Shown here: piece by piece, positions 36,226 through 44,513 of the stretch
How the letters are laid out: each line of letters opens with the position of its first letter
Numbering within the stretch: the stretch's first letter is position 1
DNA from: Chitinophagales bacterium
GTDB lineage: Bacteria > Bacteroidota > Bacteroidia > Chitinophagales > Chitinophagaceae
Length of the DNA: 64,000 nucleotides
NCBI GenBank assembly: GCA_017303335.1
Contig: JAFLBK010000004.1
Span: forward strand, 1-64,000
Direction: 5' to 3'
Notes under the pieces: generated by a model
Seen by the model: only the letters and a program-made list of their open reading frames with translations
What the model was told of the DNA's origin: nothing
Databases searched by the model: none
Translations under genes and position numbers: made by a program

Positions 36226-37662
36226 ATGACCCGCGTTTTTTTTATCGTATTTCTTCTTTGTTTTGCAGGCTCTGGCAGTCACGCACAAACCCCCGATGCC
36301 GACCTGGAGAATGCCGTGCGTATCTACAACAGTTTGCGGGATTATGAACGAACGCTGAAACCCGGAATCGTTAAAGACAGCAATATCTACCGGCTCATTG
36401 CTTTTATCGACCAGGCCAGGCCGTTGCTGAACCAGGTACTGGGTTCGGGTACGGCTGAACAACAGAAAACAGCCCGCTACTTCCGCGCCATGTGCCAGTA
36501 CGAACTCGGTTTTGTTTATGGTATGAAAGGGGAGAATTACAAAGCCTATGACGTACTGAAGGTCATCGAACAGGACTTCCTTTTTTTCAGCGACTCTGCC
36601 CGCTTCCCGCTTCGCTATGTTTACAATACCAAAAACTATGTGGTGAAATTCACCAACTGCGCCCCAACGATCGCCGAGTATTATACCGGCATGGGCGAAG
36701 TGTGCAACAACATCAGCAGGAATGACGAAGCGCTGAAATTCCTGAAGCTGGCCAACGCTTTTCCGTATACGACCAACTGGTACCGGTACATTGTCTACTC
36801 AAAACTCTGTACAATCAAAAGGGCCGATAAAAAACGCGACCAGGAATACCTGCAGTTCAACCTCGATGCGTTGCGGGTATGCAGCAGGCTCGATACATCC
36901 TACCAGCGTACCATCCGGGAAAACCGGTACAAAACCGCTGTTGGTTTTGCGGATACGATCAACGTATTGCTGCAGGAAAACCCCGCCTGGCCAGGCAGGG
37001 CCGATACATATTATGCAGCGGCCTGCAGCCTCGACACGGCAGGTGAGCGCAGCAAGGCAGCTGCTTTTTTCAGCCGGGCGGTCAGTGCAGGACTTTCTTC
37101 AAAGTACTCCCTCCAGCAGGTGATTGATTATGCCCGGCGCAGTAAGATCAGTTCACTGGAGAATGATGCACGGGTGGCACTGGAGAGCAAAAGGAGTAAT
37201 GAGCCGGATGAAATTCTCCGGAATCTTTCAACCGTATTGGAAAAAGTGGTGGCCAGCGCCAATGACCCGGCCGATCATTTTGGATCCATCCGGGGTAAAT
37301 CCACCAGCAGCCGGCTTTATTCGGGAAAGATTTACAAATCGAAGATCGGGTTGCCCGGCGCAAACGAAGTGTTTGTAAATGAATTCCTGGATAACAACCA
37401 GGCCAATTACTATTACTGGCAGAGTTACCTGGATGAGGAACCGAGGGCCAACCTGCAGGGCAGGCTGAAAGCCAGGTATAAGGCCGTTTGCGATGAGATC
37501 CGCAGTATCTACCCGGCTGCATCCCTCAGCTATACCTTCAACGATGAGAATCGCTTCAAACTTCAGTTGAACCCCGCGGTAAGCATCGAGGTTACGCTGT
37601 ATTACCGCGAAGGATATAAAGATGTGATCCTGCTGACTGTAACGGCGAAGTATCCGAAATAA
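36226..37662 (+). CDS. Exported alpha-helical repeat protein
   Basis: This 478-residue protein has a signal peptide (VFFIVFLLCFAGSGSHAQ). The middle has degenerate TPR-like helical repeats (CQYELGFVYGMKGENYKAYDVL, MGEVCNNISRNDEALKFLKLA), typical of periplasmic scaffolds. The C-terminal 100 residues are beta-rich and unassigned. No close operon partner; the DUF1059 gene begins 65 bases later in the same direction. Confidence 0.75.
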   Translation: MTRVFFIVFLLCFAGSGSHAQTPDADLENAVRIYNSLRDYERTLKPGIVKDSNIYRLIAFIDQARPLLNQVLGSGTAEQQKTARYFRAMCQYELGFVYGMKGENYKAYDVLKVIEQDFLFFSDSARFPLRYVYNTKNYVVKFTNCAPTIAEYYTGMGEVCNNISRNDEALKFLKLANAFPYTTNWYRYIVYSKLCTIKRADKKRDQEYLQFNLDALRVCSRLDTSYQRTIRENRYKTAVGFADTINVLLQENPAWPGRADTYYAAACSLDTAGERSKAAAFFSRAVSAGLSSKYSLQQVIDYARRSKISSLENDARVALESKRSNEPDEILRNLSTVLEKVVASANDPADHFGSIRGKSTSSRLYSGKIYKSKIGLPGANEVFVNEFLDNNQANYYYWQSYLDEEPRANLQGRLKARYKAVCDEIRSIYPAASLSYTFNDENRFKLQLNPAVSIEVTLYYREGYKDVILLTVTAKYPK

Positions 37663-37726
37663 TGGGGGCTTTCTTTGAGGGAGTACCCGGTTCGCGGTAA
37701 AAAGAATATCTTCAGAAAAAAAATCT

Positions 37727-37966
37727 ATGAAATCAATGACCTGCAAAGAGCTTGGCGGAGCATGCGATTTTGTCTTTCAGGCTGAAAGTTTTGAAGAAAT
37801 AGCCGAGCAGAGTAAGAAGCATGGCATGGCAATGTTTCAACAAGGGGATACCGCACACCTGGAAGCCATGAACAAGATGCGTGCGCTTATGAATTCTCCC
37901 GGGGCCATGGAGGAATGGTTTGCGGAAAAGCGGCGGGAATTTGATGCGTTGCCCGATAATGGATAG
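37727..37966 (+). CDS. DUF1059 family small protein
   Basis: This 79-residue protein carries the DUF1059 opening MTCKELGGACDFVFQA and the helical continuation SFEEIAEQSKKHGMAMF. The two conserved Cys and the length fit the family. Function of the family is unknown. No signal peptide, so cytosolic. Confidence 0.86.
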   Translation: MKSMTCKELGGACDFVFQAESFEEIAEQSKKHGMAMFQQGDTAHLEAMNKMRALMNSPGAMEEWFAEKRREFDALPDNG

Positions 37967-38132
37967 ATGCTGTTCTGGCGCTGAACGGGCTTATTTTCCC
38001 CTGAGAAGTTCGTATATACCTGGCGGTCCGGTATGCTGAATAATTCCGGCACCGGCAGGAGCGCTTTACTGTTCACCCTGAAATAACCCTGTTCACGCTT
38101 CAAGCCGTATAATCCACCAAAACCTATCCTGC

Positions 38133-38597
38133 ATGATGAGGGATTTTATTCGTACAAGCAGCAAATACGTTCTGATAAGCATCGGCCTATTTATTATCTC
38201 CCTAACGCAAAAATGCTATTGCACACCATCCCATTGCGCCGATTCGGTCATGGCTTTCCTGCTCGGGTGGGCGGGTATGGCCTCCTCGGTTGCAGCCTTC
38301 AGCTGGCTCGCCAACCCCTTGCTGATCATTTCCTGGATACTGCAAAAGAGAAATCCGCGGGGCTCCATGCTGCTGGCTATGTTCGCCTTCCTGTTTACGC
38401 TTTCCTTTTTGCTGTTCGATAGCGTGCTGGCCAATGAGAACGGGCAGCAGCAAGCCATTACTTCGTATAAGCCCGGTTATTGGTTATGGGTGTGCAGCGC
38501 CGGTATCATGATGCTGGGCGGCTTTGTGCAGGTGTACCGCCTGAATATAGAACAGCAACGTTCACGGGTACGGGCGGCAGGAGATTCAAACCGGTGA
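38133..38597 (+). CDS. Four-helix membrane protein
   Basis: This 154-residue protein has hydrophobic segments at about residues 11-28, 38-65, 78-98 and 111-130, with a short cytoplasmic basic tail. Cys residues lie in the first loop (KCYCTPSHC), which could form a disulfide or bind metal. No family recognised. Single gene, convergent with 38604. Confidence 0.68.
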   Translation: MMRDFIRTSSKYVLISIGLFIISLTQKCYCTPSHCADSVMAFLLGWAGMASSVAAFSWLANPLLIISWILQKRNPRGSMLLAMFAFLFTLSFLLFDSVLANENGQQQAITSYKPGYWLWVCSAGIMMLGGFVQVYRLNIEQQRSRVRAAGDSNR

Positions 38598-38603
38598 TGC
38601 CTG

Positions 38604-39353
38604 CTATTCATCCGGGATGATCAGTTCGCCATTCCGGAGCGCTTCATCAAAAAAAGCCCGTATCCTGGCATTGCCGGTGCTTCCATCTTTGTATACAACG
38701 GTAATCAGCATTTCAACCCGGGCGGTATTCAACTCGTTCACACCAAAGCGCTGCAGGCTTCTGATCGTAAAGCGGGTATTGGGCAACGAAGAAGATGCGG
38801 GGCCTTCCACGACTGATATATGCCTGAAACTCTTTTTATTGCCGGGGCCGAACTGCGCCTGCTTGCCCGGATAAAGCAGCATGCCATGTAAGGTATAGAG
38901 TGTATCGTTCTCAAGCCTGGGCAGATTCCGGTATTGGTGCATGCTCAGCGGGTCACCCATATACCGGTCGGATTCCGGAACGATCAGTTCTCCAAAACGT
39001 ATGGCGCTGTCAATGGCTATATGGATCGGCGAACCATTCCTGGATCCGTCTCTCATCGTAAATAGGGCCAATACTTCGATGTAGGCGTTGTTGAACATCG
39101 AAACGCCGAAATCGGATAAACGTTTTACCGTAAACGGCTTTCCGGCCAGTTGACCATAGGGTACATCGGCTTTGATGTTAAGATACTTGTATCTCCTTGT
39201 ATTCAATACGGTATTTCCAAATTGCAGAACCTGCCCTTGGTATATCCTGTACCCCGTTGTCGTATACATTATGTCGTTCTCAAAACGGGGAACCTGTTGC
39301 TGGGCATAGGCAGGAAAAGAACCAATGAGAAGGACAAAAAAAAGGTTACGCAT
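38604..39353 (-). CDS. Exported protein with an internal duplication
   Basis: This 249-residue protein has a signal peptide (LFFVLLIGSFPAYAQ). It is made of two similar halves of about 110 residues. Each begins PRFENDIMYTT/PRLENDTLYTL, continues through a xYxGQVLQFG/LYPGKQAQFG-like step and ends in a RFGELIVP/RNGELIIP strand. The duplication is plain by eye. No family recognised. It is followed on the right by the tRNA gene, same strand. Confidence 0.75.
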   Translation of the reverse strand: MRNLFFVLLIGSFPAYAQQQVPRFENDIMYTTTGYRIYQGQVLQFGNTVLNTRRYKYLNIKADVPYGQLAGKPFTVKRLSDFGVSMFNNAYIEVLALFTMRDGSRNGSPIHIAIDSAIRFGELIVPESDRYMGDPLSMHQYRNLPRLENDTLYTLHGMLLYPGKQAQFGPGNKKSFRHISVVEGPASSSLPNTRFTIRSLQRFGVNELNTARVEMLITVVYKDGSTGNARIRAFFDEALRNGELIIPDE

Positions 39354-39372
39354 AGCTGGCTGTTTTGGATTG

Positions 39373-39445
39373 AGCCAATTATCGGACTCGAACCGACGAC
39401 CCTTTCATTACGAATGAAATGCTCTACCAACTGAGCTAAATTGGC
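39373..39445 (-). tRNA. tRNA-Thr (anticodon CGT)
   Basis: A complete cloverleaf of 73 bases is readable on the minus strand: acceptor GCCAATT/AATTGGC, D-arm GCTC-AGTTGGTAGA-GC, anticodon arm TTTCA-TTCGTAA-TGAAA with anticodon CGT (reads ACG, threonine), and T-arm GTCGG-TTCGAGT-CCGAT. No CCA is encoded in the DNA, so it is added after transcription. Confidence 0.95.
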
Positions 39446-39525
39446 GGTGCATAAAGGTATAAAGCAAATTCATTCGGGCGCCCGCGGTAAACCGGATATT
39501 GTTCCAGGAACCAAACCGTAAGCTC

Positions 39526-40230
39526 ATGCGAAGATTACCTGCCGTTTTCTTTTTGCTGGCAGCGATGATTGTCCTGGTACTGTTTCCGGGTTGCCAGAAA
39601 GAGCTTCATTGGGACAATGGGCCCACGGGCCTCTTACCGGTTATCAGCACCACCGTTGTTACCAATATCAATACTATTTCCGCCAGCAGCGGGGGAACGA
39701 TCAGCAGCGATGGCGGTTCCGCCATTACCGCCCGGGGCGTATGCTGGAGTTTATCACCCCATCCATCTGTCGGTGGCGATCATACAACAGATGGCACAGG
39801 CTTGGGTACCTTTTCAAGTACACTTACAGCGCTTATTCCTTCCACCGCCTATTTCGTGCGTGCCTATGCTACCAATGGTTTCGGTACAGTCTATGGCAAT
39901 GAACTGAGCTTTGTTACCCAGGCACCGCCCCCGGGGCTACCCAGTATTCTTACCCCCATCGCGAGTGCTATTTCATCCACTTCGGCAACCTGCGGTGGTC
40001 ATGTTCTTTCGGATGGCGGATCGCCGGTGATGGTGCGGGGCATTTGCTGGGGCTTGTTTCCGAATCCCGACCTCAGCGGAATGCACAGCAACGATGGCAG
40101 CGGGCTGGGAGCCTACTCAACACCCATGACGCCCCTGGTGCCGGCCACGATCTATTATGTACGTGCGTATGCCAGCAATGCAAATGGTACGGCCTATGGC
40201 AACGAGATCAATTTTACCACAAAACCCTGA
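39526..40230 (+). CDS. Lipoprotein with two FN3-like repeats
   Basis: This protein of about 234 residues has a lipoprotein signal (FLLAAMIVLVLFPGC). It then carries two tandem beta-sandwich repeats of about 90 residues, each with a VRGICWG/ARGVCWS step, a DGxGLGxxS turn and a YFVRAYATNGFGT/YYVRAYASNANGT strand. The ATG at 39526 gives the lipobox; a TTG at 39499 would add nine residues. Such proteins are common surface lipoproteins in Bacteroidota, with no known activity. Confidence 0.8.
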   Translation: MRRLPAVFFLLAAMIVLVLFPGCQKELHWDNGPTGLLPVISTTVVTNINTISASSGGTISSDGGSAITARGVCWSLSPHPSVGGDHTTDGTGLGTFSSTLTALIPSTAYFVRAYATNGFGTVYGNELSFVTQAPPPGLPSILTPIASAISSTSATCGGHVLSDGGSPVMVRGICWGLFPNPDLSGMHSNDGSGLGAYSTPMTPLVPATIYYVRAYASNANGTAYGNEINFTTKP

Positions 40231-40237
40231 CAATAGT

Positions 40238-40543
40238 TTACCGGATCGCATTAAAGGAGAACAAAAGGGTTGTGGCGAAAAGAATGCACAGCCCGGTGAA
40301 GAAAATGATCTCCGCCATATTCTCCAGTCGTTCACTCCGAGTTTGATCGGCTGTTTTAATCGCCAGGAAGGAGAGGATGCAACTGGTCATGAACGATACA
40401 ATAGCGGTAATGGTGATCTCGTCGATCACGGTCTTCTGCGATTGGTTCAATAACTTCAGCGATGTAAGCACAATGAAGCAGATACCCAGCAGGTTGGAAG
40501 CCGCGTTCAGGATATGCGATGAACTGCGATTATGTTTAGCCAT
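40238..40543 (-). CDS. Three-helix membrane protein
   Basis: This 101-residue protein has hydrophobic segments at about residues 15-33, 43-63 and 78-98. No recognised family; short and polar between helices. It is convergent with the lipoprotein gene, leaving only seven bases between the two stops. Confidence 0.62.
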   Translation of the reverse strand: MAKHNRSSSHILNAASNLLGICFIVLTSLKLLNQSQKTVIDEITITAIVSFMTSCILSFLAIKTADQTRSERLENMAEIIFFTGLCILFATTLLFSFNAIR

Positions 40544-40636
40544 GCAGGTTCATGTACGTTAAAAGTGGCCGTGAAATTATGGCCGCAAGACAGATCACAG
40601 CGTTTACAGGATGTTAATAGGTTGCCGTTAATGAAA

Positions 40637-40656
40637 AAGCCCGCTGCTGTGCGGGC
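40637..40656 (-). terminator. Terminator of the OmpA-family gene
   Basis: The stem GCCCGC / GCGGGC is followed on the minus strand by GCTTTTTC. It lies just after the stop of the OmpA-family gene at 40684. Confidence 0.6.
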
Positions 40657-40683
40657 CTTTCTATTTTTCTAAATACACAGGGA

Positions 40684-42039
40684 TTACTTTTCGTAGAGCA
40701 GCACTTCAACCCGCCTGTTCTTCCATTGTACTGAAGGGTTATTCAGGTCGGCGATCGGCTGGCGGTTCGAGAAGGCCGCTACCGTAAGGCGGACTCTCTC
40801 CACGAAGAAACTGGCCACGTAATCGGCGCAGATCGATGCCCGGCTGAATGCCCGGATGCTGTTCGCTTCCACGCTGCCATGCGCATCGGTATGGCCGTTG
40901 AACTGCGCAACAAGCCGTGGATTGGCCTTCATCAGCCGCACCACTTCATCCAGTGTTTTGAAACCAACCGTCTTCAATTCCGACTTGGCCTGGTCGAAGT
41001 AGATGATGAAACGCATGGTGTCTTTCGAAACAGGAACCTCGGGTTCTTTGAATTCGGGACAGCCGTTGTTGCTTACCGGACCTTCAACCTGCGGACATTT
41101 ATCCGCGTCGTCGTTCACGCCGTCGCCATCGCTGTCGGGTACCGGGCAGCCATCGTATTTCGCTACGCCCTTATGCCCGGCGCATTTATCGCGGAAATCG
41201 GGTATGCCATCGCTGTCGGTATCCAGGGTAGAATCAATCTTCACGGGTTCTGCAGGCTTTTTCTCTTTTATTTCTTTGGGCACGTATACTTTCCGTTCCC
41301 GCAATACCGGGTCGCCTGTATTGGTTCTGAACAGGGTGAAGCTGGCGCTTACCCCAAAGGATTTGAGGCTGTGCTGGAGTTTTTTCCGTGCATCGAGGTA
41401 ATAATAGTCGAGTGGCAGGTTGTAATTCACCCAGATCGAAAAGCGTCCGAACTCAAACCCGCCAACGAGGGCGATGCAGGGATAGAGCCGTTTGTAATTG
41501 CCAGCCTGTGTTCCGGTCTGCAGGTTGGTTTTGGTAAGATCGATCGCCGGCATGCTGCCAAAATAACTGGCGTTCGTTTTTTCTTTTCCCGAGAGGAATA
41601 TATTCAGCGTTGGACCAACACCCAGGAAGAAACCGCTTCGCTCATCGAGCGAGAAGCGTTTAAGCAGGATAAGGTTGATGTCGGCATAATTAAGATCCTG
41701 TACAAACGAAGAGTCTTTGATTGTATTATTAGCGCCGGTTCCGTGCTGAACGCTGTACTGGTATCCTTTCTTACTATATATCAGGGAAGGTGAAAGAAAA
41801 AGGCCGCTCTCACCCAGGGCAAAGCGTGCAGTAAAACCGCCCCAGAAAGAAGTGCGGGAAGAAAACCGGTTGAAATCCTCGATGGAGCCGGGGATCTTTT
41901 TCAGCATCGTTTTTCCGCCACCGGCAATGATGCCATAGCTGTTCTGGGCCTGGATGGATGATCGGCTGATGAAAAGCAGGCATACTAAAAACAGGATACT
42001 TACCTGCCTCTTACCATCGAACTGGCTGGTTATACGCAT
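40684..42039 (-). CDS. OmpA-family outer-membrane protein with TSP3 repeats
   Basis: This 451-residue protein has an N-terminal signal, an outer-membrane barrel-like region of about 230 residues, two calcium-binding thrombospondin type 3 repeats (DTDSDGIPDFRDKC, DSDGDGVNDDADKC), and a C-terminal OmpA domain that binds peptidoglycan (FNGHTDAHGS, NRRVEVLLYEK). It links the outer membrane to the cell wall. Single gene with its own terminator. Confidence 0.9.
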   Translation of the reverse strand: MRITSQFDGKRQVSILFLVCLLFISRSSIQAQNSYGIIAGGGKTMLKKIPGSIEDFNRFSSRTSFWGGFTARFALGESGLFLSPSLIYSKKGYQYSVQHGTGANNTIKDSSFVQDLNYADINLILLKRFSLDERSGFFLGVGPTLNIFLSGKEKTNASYFGSMPAIDLTKTNLQTGTQAGNYKRLYPCIALVGGFEFGRFSIWVNYNLPLDYYYLDARKKLQHSLKSFGVSASFTLFRTNTGDPVLRERKVYVPKEIKEKKPAEPVKIDSTLDTDSDGIPDFRDKCAGHKGVAKYDGCPVPDSDGDGVNDDADKCPQVEGPVSNNGCPEFKEPEVPVSKDTMRFIIYFDQAKSELKTVGFKTLDEVVRLMKANPRLVAQFNGHTDAHGSVEANSIRAFSRASICADYVASFFVERVRLTVAAFSNRQPIADLNNPSVQWKNRRVEVLLYEK

Positions 42040-42255
42040 GTATGGGTTAGTTGAATCAACGGCCGTTCGGCGGCCATTTGTACAAAAATAGCCTTCCCCG
42101 CTTCCGCCCGGAGGAATTTGTTATCCACTTTTGCCTTAAATATGTGAAATACTTTACCTGGTATGCCTGGTGCCGCCGTTGGGAAATTCCTGTTGCAACA
42201 GCGGCAGGTGGCGTTTATCTTTATGATTTTATGTTACGCCGATAAGCAGAACAGT

Positions 42256-43356
42256 ATGCCGATCTACATGGATATACATACGGTACCGGGTGTTAAGGCC
42301 CGCGCTGTTGCCGAAGCACACCGCCTCGATATGATGCACCAGCATAGTTTCGAATGTACCTGCATGACCTATTGGGTGGATGAAGACCGGGAAAGTATCT
42401 TTTGTTTGATCGATGCGCCTTCACGGGAGGCGGTGGAAGAATTGCACAACAAGGCTCATGGACTTGTGCCGCATAAAGTGATCGAGGTCAACCCGGGTAT
42501 CGTTTCTTCGTTCCTGGGCAGGATATACGACCCGGAAGATGCCTCCCTTACCGACGACGGACTGAAAGTATTCGCCGATCCATCGTACCGGGTGCTGCTG
42601 ATGATCGGCATGCCGGATCCTGTATTACTTCAGCATGAACTGGGAAGCGAAAAAGCCGGTGAACGTACCGCATCGCAGAATGCGGTCATCCGGTCGCATA
42701 TCCGGGAGCAGGGTGGTACCGAGGTGGAATGCGATGGAAACTGTTTTATTATATCGTTCAGGTCGGCCGAAAAGGCCTTATCCTGCGCTGTAAACATACA
42801 GCAGTCGCTGGAAGCTGCAGGCAGCGTGCATGCAGGCATACGCTACGCGATACATGGGGGAGAACCCGTGGGTAAGAGTGATGCCCTCTTCGGCGATCCC
42901 CTGCAACTGGCCTGCTATATGTGCATGGTGGCCGGGCCCAACCGCATCGCTCTTTCCGCTGTGGTGAAGGAACTGCTTATCAAAGACCATTTCCAGCTTA
43001 AAGAACATAACCTGCTGGCGCTTTCCCCGCAAGACGAAATCCTGCTGCGTGGGCTTTTTGATCAGCTCGATAAGAACTGGCAGGAACCCGGATTCGATAT
43101 CGACGACTATTGTAAGGCGATGGCCATGAGCAAATCGCAATTGTACCGGAAAGCGATCCAGCTTACCGGCTACTCACCCAATATACTGCTGAAAGAATTC
43201 CGTCTCGAACGGGCCAAGGAACAGATGCGTAAGAAACCCTACAGCATCGCACAGATCACGTTCGACTCCGGTTTCAGCAGCCCTTCCTACTTCACCAAAT
43301 GCTTCAAGAAGAAATTCGGCCTGCTCCCGATGACCTACCTGGAATACCTGCATTGA
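42256..43356 (+). CDS. AraC regulator with DUF4242 and degenerate cyclase domains
   Basis: This 366-residue cytosolic protein has three parts. Residues 1-95 are a DUF4242 domain (ADEDR-like WVDEDRESIFCLIDAPS, which in this family may bind nickel). Residues about 110-235 resemble a class III nucleotide cyclase (ECDGNCFIISFRSAEKAL, VHAGIRYAIHGGEP) but lack the first metal-binding Asp, so catalysis is unlikely. Residues about 270-366 are an AraC-type DNA-binding domain (YSIAQITFDSGFSSPSYFTKCFKKKFG). The ATG at 42256 starts the DUF4242 domain. It is followed by direct repeats and a secreted DUF4242 gene, its probable target. Confidence 0.88.
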   Translation: MPIYMDIHTVPGVKARAVAEAHRLDMMHQHSFECTCMTYWVDEDRESIFCLIDAPSREAVEELHNKAHGLVPHKVIEVNPGIVSSFLGRIYDPEDASLTDDGLKVFADPSYRVLLMIGMPDPVLLQHELGSEKAGERTASQNAVIRSHIREQGGTEVECDGNCFIISFRSAEKALSCAVNIQQSLEAAGSVHAGIRYAIHGGEPVGKSDALFGDPLQLACYMCMVAGPNRIALSAVVKELLIKDHFQLKEHNLLALSPQDEILLRGLFDQLDKNWQEPGFDIDDYCKAMAMSKSQLYRKAIQLTGYSPNILLKEFRLERAKEQMRKKPYSIAQITFDSGFSSPSYFTKCFKKKFGLLPMTYLEYLH

Positions 43357-43363
43357 TCAGCGC

Positions 43364-43483
43364 TGAATGAATTTTACCATTCACCGGGTGATTTGTTTCA
43401 GCACCAGCCCGGTTGAATCAATTTTACCAGCATTCGCTTCATTTCTTTCATGCCGCCTGCTATTCGTTGAATGAATTGTTACA
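43364..43483 (+). promoter_or_regulatory. Direct-repeat operator array for the AraC regulator
   Basis: Three copies of a 16-mer occur between the regulator and the DUF4242 gene. They are TGAATGAATTTTACCA (43364), TGAATCAATTTTACCA (43414) and TGAATGAATTGTTACA (43468). Copies one and two sit inside an imperfect 50-bp tandem duplication that also repeats TGATTTGTTTCA/TCATTTCTTTCA 25 bases later. The third copy ends next to the expected -33 position of the promoter at 43505. AraC proteins typically bind direct repeats in this position. Confidence 0.6.
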
Positions 43484-43504
43484 GCCCGGGGCCTGTTGTG
43501 GGGA

Positions 43505-43512
43505 TAGCTTTG
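43505..43512 (+). promoter_or_regulatory. Promoter -7 element of the secreted DUF4242 gene
   Basis: TAGCTTTG matches TAnnTTTG perfectly. There is no TTG at the -33 spacing. The nearest sequence is the third operator copy, which suggests that an activator replaces the -33 contact. Confidence 0.55.
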
Positions 43513-43543
43513 CATCATCACTTAACAATTAAAAACTACGTAC

Positions 43544-43936
43544 ATGAAATGGTTCAACAAATCCCTGGCAACACTTGCCGCTTTGCTGTTCTTCACCGCG
43601 TTTACCGCTACAGCCCAGCAGGCAAACACAAACAATCAGTCTAAAAAAACAAAACAAACAGAAATGAAAACATTCGTTATCGAACGGGAGATCCCCGATG
43701 CCGGTAAGCTGACACCGGAGCAATTAAAGGCAGCATCGAAAAATTCCTGCTCGGTGCTTACTGAAATGGGACCCGACATCCTGTGGGACCACAGTTATGT
43801 AACCGCCAACAAGATCTACTGCGTTTACAAGGCAACGAGCGAAGAACTGATCCGTGAGCACGCACGGAAAGCAGGCCTGCCCGCGAACAGCATTTCGGAG
43901 GTTGGAACAATTATCAGCCCTGCTACAGCCAGGTAG
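43544..43936 (+). CDS. Secreted DUF4242 protein
   Basis: This 130-residue protein has a signal peptide (SLATLAALLFFTAFTATAQ) and a DUF4242 domain (VIEREIPDAGKLTPEQLKAAS, KIYCVYKATSEELIREHA). Database relatives are called nickel-binding or stress-associated; the biochemical role is not settled. Its promoter carries direct repeats of the type expected for the neighbouring AraC regulator, which itself contains a DUF4242 domain. This suggests that both proteins deal with the same ligand. Confidence 0.86.
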   Translation: MKWFNKSLATLAALLFFTAFTATAQQANTNNQSKKTKQTEMKTFVIEREIPDAGKLTPEQLKAASKNSCSVLTEMGPDILWDHSYVTANKIYCVYKATSEELIREHARKAGLPANSISEVGTIISPATAR

Positions 43937-43958
43937 CATCAACCAAACATCTTCGAAG

Positions 43959-43985
43959 AAGCCCGTTATGCAGCGGGCTTTTTTT
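43959..43985. terminator. Bidirectional terminator between DUF4242 and OsmC genes
   Basis: The stem AAGCCCGTT / AGCGGGCTT (one G-U pair, loop ATGC) is followed by a T-run on the plus strand. The OsmC gene's stop on the minus strand lies against it, so it can end both transcripts. Confidence 0.82.
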
Positions 43986-44493
43986 ATGTATGGGTAAGAA
44001 AACGGGACTCAACCGGAACTCCTTTTACCAGGGTTTGGTATACCACACAGTATCGTTCGGTAAGTTTGGCCAGGCTCGCCAGTTCTTCTTCCGAAGCATT
44101 GGAGCGAAGATTGAATTGGAGCCGGATCGCCCGGAAACCAACCGGCGCTTCTTTCGAAACACCCAGGGTACCGCGGAAATCCAGGTCGCCTTCGGCCCGG
44201 ATGCTGCCTTCTTCCAGCGTAATTCCAATGGCGGTGGCTACGGCCTGCAGCGTAACGCCGGCACAGGCCACCAGGGCTTCCAGCAACATGTCGCCCGAAC
44301 AGGCGAGCAAACCATCGCCGCCGGTAGCGGGGTGCAAACCGGCCTCTACGAGGGCTTTGCCCGTATCTACTTTACAGGATATGCCTTCGCCGACACGTCC
44401 TTCGGCTTTCAGCGTGATGAGCGCCGAACCGGGATCTTCTTTATACTTTTCCTTGATGGGCGCCTGCAGGGCCTTCAGTGTTGCCGAATCCAT
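43984..44493 (-). CDS. OsmC/Ohr family protein
   Basis: This 169-residue cytosolic protein belongs to the OsmC family of thiol-dependent peroxidases, which reduce organic hydroperoxides. The two redox cysteines are present, Cys77 in ALVACAGVTL and Cys149 in ERYCVVYQT. It is 20 bases behind the cyclase-family hydrolase gene and shares its transcript. Confidence 0.92.
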   Translation of the reverse strand: MDSATLKALQAPIKEKYKEDPGSALITLKAEGRVGEGISCKVDTGKALVEAGLHPATGGDGLLACSGDMLLEALVACAGVTLQAVATAIGITLEEGSIRAEGDLDFRGTLGVSKEAPVGFRAIRLQFNLRSNASEEELASLAKLTERYCVVYQTLVKGVPVESRFLTHT

Positions 44494-44513
44494 GATTGTA
44501 TTTTTTGATTGAA

